Positions 1 to 6,515 of a stretch of DNA of 64,000 nt are shown here, piece by piece; the first letter of the stretch is position 1, and each line of letters begins with the position of its first letter. Under the pieces are notes generated by a model. That model saw only the letters and a program-made list of their open reading frames with translations, ran no database searches and was not told the origin of the DNA. Source of the stretch: an uncultured SAR86 cluster bacterium (GTDB taxonomy: Bacteria; Pseudomonadota; Gammaproteobacteria; Magnimaribacterales; D2472); NCBI GenBank assembly GCA_902623685.1, contig CACNUQ010000003.1, positions 60,357-124,356 of the forward strand, written 5' to 3'. Both the position numbers and the translations under genes were made by a program.

Positions 1-61
1 AGAGGAAAATTTTAAAAATTTCCTTCATAGTCATGCGATCTTTCATGAGTGAACTATTTTG

Positions 62-850
62 ATGAAATTAAAAATGTATCAGGTCGATGCTTTTACAGAT
101 AAATTATTTACTGGCAACCCAGCTGCAGTTGTAATTTTAGAATCTTCTTTAAAAGATAATGAGATGCAATCAATAGCATTTGAAAACAATCTTTCTGAAA
201 CAGCTTTTGTAAGTATCCATGAAAGTCCAATTTATATTAGATGGTTTACCCCTTCAATTGAGGTTGATCTTTGTGGCCATGCTACATTAGCTAGCGCGAG
301 GATACTGTTTGAACATTATCCTGAGCTTGCTGGTAAAGAAATTAATTTTAATTCGAAAAGTGGTATTTTAAAGATTACAAAAAATGAGGATGATTTATGC
401 CTAAATTTTCCAGAAGACAAACCAGTTTCATTAGAATTAGATCCATTATTTAAAGAAATATTAGGTATTGAGCCTTTGCAATTGTTAAGAGGCAAAGACG
501 ATTATCTAGCGATCTTTGAGAATCAAAAACAGATTGAGCAAATAAAACCAAATTTTTTGCTACTTTCAAGGTTAGATTCTAGAGGTCTAGTTGTATCTGC
601 TCCTGGAGATGAAGTAGATTTTGTTTCCAGATGTTTTTATCCAGAAGCAGGGATTGAAGAAGATCCTGTGACAGGATCAGCTCATACTATGTTAACTCCA
701 TATTGGGCAAAGAAATTTAACAAGGATAAGCTTGAGGCAAATCAGCTCTCTAAGAGGGGAGGGAAACTTAATTGCACTTTGGCTAACAAAAGAGTTTTTA
801 TATCAGGTAAAAGCGTCATTTATTTTGATGGAATCATTTCTATTGTTTAA
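62..850 (+). CDS. PhzF family isomerase/epimerase-like protein
   Basis: This is a member of the PhzF phenazine-biosynthesis-like family, which has a duplicated diaminopimelate-epimerase fold. It shows FTGNPAAVV near residue 17, NLSETAF carrying the usual catalytic Glu, DLCGHATLAS and EEDPVTGSAH near the C-terminus. At about 262 aa it is close to the normal family length. No phenazine genes are nearby, so a stand-alone small-molecule isomerase role is more likely than phenazine synthesis; the substrate is unknown. The track starts at a TTG, but the ATG one codon later is the better start. The MAPEG gene follows 31 bases downstream on the same strand. Confidence 0.85.
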   Translation: MKLKMYQVDAFTDKLFTGNPAAVVILESSLKDNEMQSIAFENNLSETAFVSIHESPIYIRWFTPSIEVDLCGHATLASARILFEHYPELAGKEINFNSKSGILKITKNEDDLCLNFPEDKPVSLELDPLFKEILGIEPLQLLRGKDDYLAIFENQKQIEQIKPNFLLLSRLDSRGLVVSAPGDEVDFVSRCFYPEAGIEEDPVTGSAHTMLTPYWAKKFNKDKLEANQLSKRGGKLNCTLANKRVFISGKSVIYFDGIISIV

Positions 851-881
851 AATCTAGTTTTATTAATTTTGGAGAAAATTT

Positions 882-1250
882 ATGGCTACATATATTGTCT
901 ACGCATTATTGCTTGCAATTATCCAAATCTGGGTAGTTCCAGCTGCGTTTAATTTGAAAAATTTTTCATGGTATACAACCAATAGAGATGAACCAATGCC
1001 TGAGACATCTGTCATGGCAGGCAGAGCTATTAGGGCTGCTACGAATCTACAAGAAAGTCTTCCTGCTTTTTTAGCGCTAGCTTTACTATCTATGCATTTA
1101 TCAGTTGATTTGACCGGCTTGGCTTTTTGGTGGTTATTATTGAGGATTGCTCATCTAATTACATATATTGCCGGCATAGCTTTACTAAGAACACTTTCAT
1201 GGCTTGGGTCTTTGGTTACTTTGATTATGATGGCACTAGCATTGATTTAG
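882..1250 (+). CDS. MAPEG family membrane protein
   Basis: This 122-aa integral membrane protein has about four hydrophobic segments and resembles the MAPEG superfamily (membrane-associated proteins in eicosanoid and glutathione metabolism). The segment RAIRAATNLQESLPAFLALAL matches the conserved first loop and second helix, where R, N and E contribute to glutathione binding in characterised members. The bacterial role is undefined; glutathione transferase or peroxidase activity on lipid electrophiles is the family expectation. A GGAG sits before the ATG, and a strong hairpin terminator follows. A second MAPEG gene lies at 23.7 kb. Confidence 0.8.
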   Translation: MATYIVYALLLAIIQIWVVPAAFNLKNFSWYTTNRDEPMPETSVMAGRAIRAATNLQESLPAFLALALLSMHLSVDLTGLAFWWLLLRIAHLITYIAGIALLRTLSWLGSLVTLIMMALALI

Positions 1251-1277
1251 TAAAAGTCGACTAGATTTTGAAGAAAG

Positions 1278-1301
1278 AAGGGAGTAAAGCTCCCTTTTTT
1301 T
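1278..1301 (+). terminator. Rho-independent terminator after the MAPEG gene
   Basis: The hairpin AAGGGAG-TAAAG-CTCCCTT is followed by a run of T. It lies 30 bases after the MAPEG stop and abuts the stop codon of the convergent MDR reductase. The opposite strand is also T-rich beyond the stem (TTCTTTCTTC), so it may act in both directions. Confidence 0.8.
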
Positions 1302-2412
1302 ATCCGTTAGGATTTATTAAAAATTTTTCCCCAGTCGCTTGTTTTGCATAGACCATCAATGACTCTATGGTTAGTGCTTCCTCAAGGGTAACTTCTTGAG
1401 TATATGTACTAGCAAAAGTAGTTTGTATCTCATTAGCTACACGAGCCTGCATTTTACCCATTTTCTCAAAACCTACTTTTCCTAGAAATGGTGTTAATAG
1501 AAATCCACCTATACCCCAATACATTCCAAAGCTTCTATTATTAGGCAGTGTAATAGCTGATTGATTAAGTGCTCCATAGATATAAACTTGCTTATGATCT
1601 GTAGATCCATAGGGACTATACTCAGTTGCATTTTTTCTTGCAGCACTTTCCATGCAAGTAAGAATTTTGCCAGCAAGTTCTCCTCCACCTGTTGCATCAA
1701 ATGCAAGAGTTGCTTTGGTTTCTGTGATATCTGATGTTAATTGATCCATAAAATTATCATCCGATGAATTGCAAACAAACTTTGCACCTATCGATTTCAA
1801 TAAATCAACATGCTCTTGCTTGCGAACAATATTTATAAGTTGCACGCCATCATCAATACAGATTTTTACAAGCATTTGACCCAAATTAGAAGCTGCTGCT
1901 GTATGAATAAGCGCCGTGTGTCCCTCCATTTTCATTGTCTCAACCATCGCAAGTGCAGTGAGTGGATTTACAAAACTTGACGCACAATCTCTAGGCTCGG
2001 TTCCTTCATTCATCACTAAGCAACTTGCTGCAGGCATGCATCGGTATTGAGAATACATGCCACCACCAACAACACTTACGACTTTCCCAAGAAGATTCTG
2101 AGCATTAGCTCCAGCTTCAATCACAACTCCTGAGCCTTCATTACCAACTGGCATGGGGATATTAAGTCTTGGCCTCATTGCACCCATAATTGCCTCTGGG
2201 ACATCCATTGTAATTTTTGAATCTTCAGCCTGAAGGGTGTTAATATCGCCTGGCCCCAGCAAAAGACCTAGATCAGAGGGATTGATTGGAGTTGCTTCTA
2301 CTTGGATTAGCACCTCATCATCGCTTGGAACAGGACGCTCCGATTCAGTAATAGCTATTTCTAACTTTCCTTGATCAGTGACAGTAGATGTAATTTGTTT
2401 ATTTGAACTCAT
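1300..2412 (-). CDS. Medium-chain (MDR) zinc-independent alcohol dehydrogenase / quinone oxidoreductase-like protein
   Basis: This 370-aa MDR-superfamily oxidoreductase has an N-terminal GroES-like domain (VEATPINPSDLGLL, GNEGSGVV), then a Rossmann domain with the variant cofactor motif HTAAASNLGQM in place of the usual GGAGGVG. The classical structural-zinc cysteine cluster and catalytic zinc ligands are not visible, which fits the quinone-oxidoreductase/enoyl-reductase side of the family. The substrate is unknown. The start has a strong AAGGAGAT Shine-Dalgarno. It is transcribed divergently from the FAD monooxygenase and converges on the MAPEG gene through a shared hairpin. Confidence 0.8.
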   Translation of the reverse strand: MSSNKQITSTVTDQGKLEIAITESERPVPSDDEVLIQVEATPINPSDLGLLLGPGDINTLQAEDSKITMDVPEAIMGAMRPRLNIPMPVGNEGSGVVIEAGANAQNLLGKVVSVVGGGMYSQYRCMPAASCLVMNEGTEPRDCASSFVNPLTALAMVETMKMEGHTALIHTAAASNLGQMLVKICIDDGVQLINIVRKQEHVDLLKSIGAKFVCNSSDDNFMDQLTSDITETKATLAFDATGGGELAGKILTCMESAARKNATEYSPYGSTDHKQVYIYGALNQSAITLPNNRSFGMYWGIGGFLLTPFLGKVGFEKMGKMQARVANEIQTTFASTYTQEVTLEEALTIESLMVYAKQATGEKFLINPNG

Positions 2413-2507
2413 TTTATCTCCTTATAAAGCATTAAATAGTAATATATACAAAGAACCATACAGTTTAGAGTAAGGCTCAAGTTTCACAATAGAAATAAAA
2501 AATTTTC

Positions 2508-3650
2508 ATGGATAATTATTCAAAACATATTGCAATTCTTGGAGGAGGAATAGCAGGTCTCTCACTTGGCTGTGCATTATTAAAAGAGGGTATTCCAGCA
2601 GTCATTTTTGAAAAAATGTCAGAAGATACTTCTCATGGAGCCGCAATAAGTCTTTCTTCAAATGCACTTCGTCTTTTAGATAGGTTGGATATTTATAATG
2701 ATCTTAAAAATAAATCATTTGTTCATTCTAAAGCAACTATTCAAGGAACTAAGAAGAGCATATGCAGCTTTAATACACCTGAAGTTTTGACGACACGTCG
2801 TCAAACATTGATGACACTTCTGCATTCAAGATTTAAAAGTCTTGGTGGGGATATTAATTTTGATCATACTTTAATAAATTTTGATGCTAAAAAATGTGAA
2901 GTAACATTTTCAAATAATAAAAAATATTACTTCAAGCACTTAGCAGCATGTGATGGAGTAAGATCATCAATACGTGACAGTTTTTTTCAAGCAAATCAAA
3001 ATCCAAAATATAGTGGCTACAGTGCATGGAGAGGTATTGGTAAATCGGTACTTAAAAATATTCATTTTGCTCTTGGTCCTGGGAGTCATGTGGTTAGTTA
3101 TCCAATTAATAGTGATGGAGATGTTAGTTTTGTTGCTGTGAGAAAGGAAGATTTTCAATTTAAAGAATCATGGAAAGAGCTGGGATCTCTTTCTAATTTA
3201 TTGCAAGACTTTTCAACTTACGATTCAAGTATTTTTCCTGAGCTAAAAGCTGAAGAGCCTCTTTATAAATGGGGCATTTATGTTCGACCACCCCTGCAAT
3301 CAATGACTGCAAAAAATATAACTCTAGTTGGTGATGCAGCTCACCCAATGGTTCCATTTTTAGGACAAGGAGCATGTATGGCCATAGAGGACGCATATTC
3401 ATTTGCAATGTTGTGTAAATACAAAAATGGAAATTTTATTGATGCACAGAAAATATATGATTTGATTAGAAGTAAGCGCACTAAAAAGATTCAACAGGCA
3501 TCATTGTTGCAAGGAAAAATTTATCATATGAAAAATCCTATGATGGTACTTGCAAGAAATTCAATCATGAAATACACCAATATTCCTGGTAATGATCTGA
3601 AGAAAATACATGATTATGATGCACACCAAGAAGTATTAAATTTCTCTTAA
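2508..3650 (+). CDS. FAD-dependent aromatic-type monooxygenase
   Basis: This 380-aa class A flavoprotein monooxygenase belongs to the UbiH/salicylate-hydroxylase group. It shows the N-terminal dinucleotide motif GGGIAGLSLG, the internal DG motif AACDGVRSSIRD, and the flavin-binding GDAAHPMVPFLGQG near residue 275. These enzymes use NAD(P)H and O2 to hydroxylate aromatic or polycyclic substrates. The gene stands alone between a divergent reductase and a convergent peptidase, so context does not reveal the substrate. A role in ubiquinone hydroxylation is possible but would need closer similarity to UbiH/F/I than can be judged here. Confidence 0.85.
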   Translation: MDNYSKHIAILGGGIAGLSLGCALLKEGIPAVIFEKMSEDTSHGAAISLSSNALRLLDRLDIYNDLKNKSFVHSKATIQGTKKSICSFNTPEVLTTRRQTLMTLLHSRFKSLGGDINFDHTLINFDAKKCEVTFSNNKKYYFKHLAACDGVRSSIRDSFFQANQNPKYSGYSAWRGIGKSVLKNIHFALGPGSHVVSYPINSDGDVSFVAVRKEDFQFKESWKELGSLSNLLQDFSTYDSSIFPELKAEEPLYKWGIYVRPPLQSMTAKNITLVGDAAHPMVPFLGQGACMAIEDAYSFAMLCKYKNGNFIDAQKIYDLIRSKRTKKIQQASLLQGKIYHMKNPMMVLARNSIMKYTNIPGNDLKKIHDYDAHQEVLNFS

Positions 3651-3652
3651 TC

Positions 3653-3681
3653 TAATTAAGTAAACTTTATTTGCTTAATTA
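3653..3681. terminator. AT-rich hairpin between convergent genes, possible bidirectional terminator
   Basis: A 12-bp stem, TAATTAAGTAAA with TTTGCTTAATTA (one T-G wobble), has a 5-base CTTTA loop and starts 3 bases after the monooxygenase stop. It is followed by GTTTGTTGTTTT. Its position between two convergent genes suits a bidirectional terminator, although the stem is weak because it is AT-rich. Confidence 0.45.
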
Positions 3682-3727
3682 ATGTTTGTTGTTTTAAAGC
3701 TCTCAAATGCAAAAGATATCTTAGTAC

Positions 3728-4687
3728 TTATCTATTAACTCCACCGAATTTATCTGTGGCTAGGATAAGTTCATGAGTAATTTCTTTTTCAAATGCACTA
3801 TGACCTGAGAAAGGGGTGATAACAAACTTTGCTTCTGGCCAATTTTTATGGAGTTCCCATGCTGTTGCTAAAGGAGTGCAAACATCATATCTGCCTTGAA
3901 TAATAGTAGCTGGTATATTTCTTATGATATCTATACCGTCAATAAGTTGCTGCTCATGTGATAAAAAACCCTTATTGACGAAATAATGATTTTCAATAAG
4001 TGCGAATGCAAGAGCAAATTTAGGTTCAGAAAAACTATCTACCATTTCAGGACTATAGCTTAAATTTACTGTTGATCCCTCCCACCTAGACCATGCAATT
4101 GCTGCTTCAATTTTTTTATCTTCATCATCACCGTTAAATATTTCGTAATATGCTGATATCAAGTTATCTCTTTTAGATATATCAATTGGTTCAATAAATT
4201 TTTCCCAAGCATCAGGGAATATATTGCTGGTGCCTTCTTGGTAAAACCAATCTAATTCTTTCTTTCTAAGCATGAAAATTCCTCGTAGGATTATCTCACT
4301 AACTGAGTCTGGATGAGTTTGTGCATAAGCTAAAGCTAGAGTACTACCCCATGAGCCGCCAAAAACAAGCCATTGATCTATGTTTAATTTTTGTTTTAAG
4401 GAGTCTATGTCTGCTACCAGGTCCCAAGTTGTGTTGTTTGTTAAACAAGCATGCGGCTTGCTTCTACCACAACCTCTTTGATCAAATACTATAATTCTAT
4501 AAGCTTCAGGATTAAAGAATCGCCTGACTGCTTCACTTCCACCTCCACCGGGACCACCATGTAAAAAAACAGCTGGTTTACCATTGGGGTTTCCGCATTG
4601 TTCATAATAAATTTCATGCTCACCCGAGTTCATAAAGCCAGTATCGTAAGGCTTGATTGGTGGATAAAGATTTAGCTGCTCATTCAT
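3728..4687 (-). CDS. pip: Proline iminopeptidase (prolyl aminopeptidase)
   Basis: This 319-aa alpha/beta hydrolase removes N-terminal proline from peptides. The family oxyanion motif HGGPGGGG lies near residue 43, followed by FDQRGCGRS, the nucleophile elbow GGSWGSTLAL, the Asp in GRYDVCTP and the catalytic His in GHSAFE. Length and motif order match peptidase family S33 prolyl aminopeptidases. It is cytoplasmic with no signal peptide. Thirty bases separate it from phyH upstream on the same strand, so the two may be co-transcribed. Confidence 0.95.
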   Translation of the reverse strand: MNEQLNLYPPIKPYDTGFMNSGEHEIYYEQCGNPNGKPAVFLHGGPGGGGSEAVRRFFNPEAYRIIVFDQRGCGRSKPHACLTNNTTWDLVADIDSLKQKLNIDQWLVFGGSWGSTLALAYAQTHPDSVSEIILRGIFMLRKKELDWFYQEGTSNIFPDAWEKFIEPIDISKRDNLISAYYEIFNGDDEDKKIEAAIAWSRWEGSTVNLSYSPEMVDSFSEPKFALAFALIENHYFVNKGFLSHEQQLIDGIDIIRNIPATIIQGRYDVCTPLATAWELHKNWPEAKFVITPFSGHSAFEKEITHELILATDKFGGVNR

Positions 4688-4717
4688 ATAGAAGTATCTG
4701 AATTATGAATAACCCAA

Positions 4718-5605
4718 TTAATTTTTTTTGTTTGAACTATTTACAAGCTCTTCAGATGAGACGATTTTAAAAGGATCAATGTCCTTGCCGAATAATTTTT
4801 TTGGAGATACTGTTTCAAGCTTCCCTTCAGTATCAGTTGGATCAGTAAAAAATCCAAGTACATAGCCTCCTTGAGAATAACCTATTAAGTCTCTTAATTC
4901 AGGAGACAAATCTTTTGCAATTGATGGAGGGCATGATAGGTATTGATTCTCTTCTTGCCTTAACCAATTTGGCGCATAGTGCAGAAAAACACCTAGTCTA
5001 TTTTCTGAGGTTTGATTCGCGCCTCCTCCATGCATAACAGAACCAGTATAGATAAATACTGATCCAGCAGTCATTTCAGCATTTTCAATTTCTTCTTCTA
5101 AAGGTGTTCTATTTTTATCCCATTTATGAGATCCAGGTACAACTTGGGTTGCTCCATTTTCTTTTGTGAAATCTGTAATGGCCCAAACAGTAGATAACTG
5201 TGTTTCAATTTTTCTGGGTACATAGCCGCCCCAAACACCCCTGTCTCTATGTAGGATTTGAGCAGTTTCGTTTGGACCAATCTGAATTGCAGATGTGAAA
5301 TGAAGCTGATAACCATCACAGTGAGGTTCTAGAAATTTTTTTGACAAAGAATTTATTGTTGGATCAAGGGCAAGCTCGCGACATTTTGGCGATCTAGCTA
5401 TTAATGCGCCAACTCTTTTAGTTTGAAATCCAGTGAATTCATTATCACCCTCAATGTCATTATTGAGGTAGGGCTGGAGTTCATTTTTAATTTGAATTAG
5501 GTCATCCTCAGATAAGACATTATCAATCACGACTGCCGCATCTCGGTCAATAATTTCTAAAATAGTATCTAAGTCCGCATCTGCATTTACATGTTGAATA
5601 CTCAT
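4718..5605 (-). CDS. Phytanoyl-CoA dioxygenase (PhyH) family protein
   Basis: This 295-aa non-haem Fe(II)/2-oxoglutarate-dependent oxygenase belongs to the PhyH family. The metal triad is visible as HRD in ILHRDRGVWGG near residue 120 and the distal His in MHGGGAN near residue 190, followed by the 2-oxoglutarate-binding Arg in SENRLGVFLHY. Members hydroxylate diverse lipids and small molecules. PhyH genes are often expanded in marine oligotrophs, and the specific substrate cannot be inferred. It sits just upstream of pip on the minus strand and is divergent from tRNA-Phe. Confidence 0.85.
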   Translation of the reverse strand: MSIQHVNADADLDTILEIIDRDAAVVIDNVLSEDDLIQIKNELQPYLNNDIEGDNEFTGFQTKRVGALIARSPKCRELALDPTINSLSKKFLEPHCDGYQLHFTSAIQIGPNETAQILHRDRGVWGGYVPRKIETQLSTVWAITDFTKENGATQVVPGSHKWDKNRTPLEEEIENAEMTAGSVFIYTGSVMHGGGANQTSENRLGVFLHYAPNWLRQEENQYLSCPPSIAKDLSPELRDLIGYSQGGYVLGFFTDPTDTEGKLETVSPKKLFGKDIDPFKIVSSEELVNSSNKKN

Positions 5606-5678
5606 ACTTTCAGTTTAGGTTAAATTTAAAAATCTGTAAAAATTTTTTTTAGTAAGAATTTATATTCTGGGTAACTAT

Positions 5679-5706
5679 TTTCCACCAAGCGCAGTTCAGT
5701 TATAAT
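5679..5706 (+). promoter_or_regulatory. Sigma-70 promoter for tRNA-Phe
   Basis: A perfect TATAAT -10 box lies 15 bases before the tRNA start, with TTTCCA as a weak -35 box at 16-bp spacing. This predicts a short leader of about 9 bases. Confidence 0.55.
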
Positions 5707-5721
5707 TCTTCATCCTATATC

Positions 5722-5797
5722 GCCCAGATAGCTCAGTCGGTAGAGCAAAGGACTGAAAATCCTTGTGTCGGTGGTTCGATTCCACCTCTGGGCACCA
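5722..5797 (+). tRNA. tRNA-Phe (GAA)
   Basis: This is a complete 76-nt tRNA. The acceptor stem GCCCAGA pairs with TCTGGGC. The D-arm is GCTC...GAGC. The anticodon stem AAGGA/TCCTT encloses loop CTGAAAA with anticodon GAA. The T-arm is GGTGG-TTCGATT-CCACC. The CCA end is encoded in the DNA. Its 3' half is duplicated exactly 698 bp downstream, marking the gene as an integration target. Confidence 0.97.
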
Positions 5798-5798
5798 T
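5752..5798 (+). repeat. attL-like direct repeat: 3' part of tRNA-Phe
   Basis: This 47-bp segment runs from the anticodon loop of the intact tRNA through CCA plus one base. It recurs without mismatch at 6450-6496. Identity spanning the anticodon loop, T-arm and acceptor 3' strand is the usual footprint of a tyrosine-integrase crossover in a tRNA gene. Confidence 0.85.
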
Positions 5799-5825
5799 TC
5801 TTACAGGGTTTCTCAAAATTTAAGT

Positions 5826-5895
5826 TCTAACACACATTAACACACTGCTTTCTTTGAGATTTAGTGTGTTAGATTTAACACACTTTTTAACACAT
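5826..5895. repeat. Cluster of five YTAACACAY repeats
   Basis: Direct copies start at 5827 (CTAACACAC), 5837 (TTAACACAC), 5875 (TTAACACAC) and 5887 (TTAACACAT), with an inverted copy GTGTGTTAG at 5864. The outer pair TCTAACACAC and GTGTGTTAGA is a perfect 10-bp inverted repeat. The cluster lies about 30 bases inside the left tRNA repeat, where arm-type integrase or excisionase sites are expected. It also lies just upstream of the orphan gene, so it could instead be a repressor operator. Confidence 0.65.
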
Positions 5896-5922
5896 AATGA
5901 AAAAATACCGCATAATAAATAC

Positions 5923-6441
5923 ATGCTAAAAAAACTTTCATTAATATTTTTTGTTTTCTTATCAACATCAACTTTGTCTGAGGAAAGGATTGATGATCAT
6001 ATAGAATGTTCTGCTTTATATACTTTCCTTAGTCTCGTAGGACCAATTTCTTCTACAAAAACACAACTTTTATATAATGCCGCAGATTTCTGGATTGAAG
6101 CAGAAATGCTTAATGCTCAAAAACATAATTTTGAGACGTCTAAAGAAAATTTAAATGCTATTGCAAAAAACAAAAGAAAACTTTTAAAAGATTTTGAAAC
6201 TATCTTTGACAATGGTTCACTTTTTAAAATTCAAAATGATGTCTCTTATGAATGTGGGATGCCTCTGCCTGGAGAATATACTCCAGAGGATATTAAATGT
6301 TTTGAGCAATCAATGAAAAAAGTTTCAACATATCTAGAAGAGAGTGGCATTAACAAACGAGTAGGAATGTGTGATGCTCTGTCAAAAACTTTTTTGTATT
6401 CTGAAGTTAGAGATGAGATTGTTAAAAAATTCAGAAAATAA
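5923..6441 (+). CDS. Exported orphan protein with four cysteines, cargo of the tRNA-Phe element
   Basis: I do not recognise this family. The track ORF begins upstream, but the ATG at 5923 gives a clear signal peptide (MLKKLSLIFFVFL, then STSTLS-EE), so the protein has 172 aa and is probably periplasmic or secreted. Four cysteines remain in the mature part (ECSALY, ECGMP, KCFEQ, MCDAL), enough for two disulfides. The middle is Lys-rich and predicted helical. It is the only gene between the two tRNA-Phe repeats. Function is unknown. Its base composition looks like that of its neighbours, so any acquisition may be old or from a relative. Confidence 0.65.
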   Translation: MLKKLSLIFFVFLSTSTLSEERIDDHIECSALYTFLSLVGPISSTKTQLLYNAADFWIEAEMLNAQKHNFETSKENLNAIAKNKRKLLKDFETIFDNGSLFKIQNDVSYECGMPLPGEYTPEDIKCFEQSMKKVSTYLEESGINKRVGMCDALSKTFLYSEVRDEIVKKFRK

Positions 6442-6449
6442 TTAAAAGC

Positions 6450-6496
6450 ACTGAAAATCCTTGTGTCGGTGGTTCGATTCCACCTCTGGGCACCAT
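6450..6496 (+). repeat. attR-like direct repeat: orphan copy of the tRNA-Phe 3' end
   Basis: This is an exact 47-bp copy of 5752-5798, starting at ACTGAAAATCC and ending CACCAT. The 5' half of the tRNA is absent here, so it is not a functional tRNA. It starts 8 bases after the orphan gene's stop codon and ends 19 bases before the TTG start of the next lipoprotein gene. Confidence 0.9.
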
Positions 6497-6515
6497 GTTA
6501 TAAGATAATCATAAC

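Larger units (their letters stand above)
5752..6496. mobile_element. Minimal tRNA-Phe-integrated element or remnant, no integrase
   Basis: The interval is bounded by the exact 47-bp tRNA-Phe 3' repeats, with a repeat-to-repeat distance of 698 bp. Inside are a cluster of YTAACACAY repeats next to the left end and a single exported orphan protein. No recombinase gene is present. Two readings fit: a satellite that borrows an integrase, or a larger island shrunk by internal deletion. The boundary repeats and cargo are seen directly; the integration history is inferred. Confidence 0.65.

Noticed and set aside
1-46. Open minus-strand frame starting at 46 and running off the left edge (MKDRMTMKEIF...)
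   Set aside because: Only 15 codons are visible, with no recognisable motif or convincing ribosome site, so a partial gene cannot be supported.
6450-6496. Second tRNA-Phe gene
   Set aside because: Only the 3' half matches; the acceptor 5' strand and D-arm are missing.
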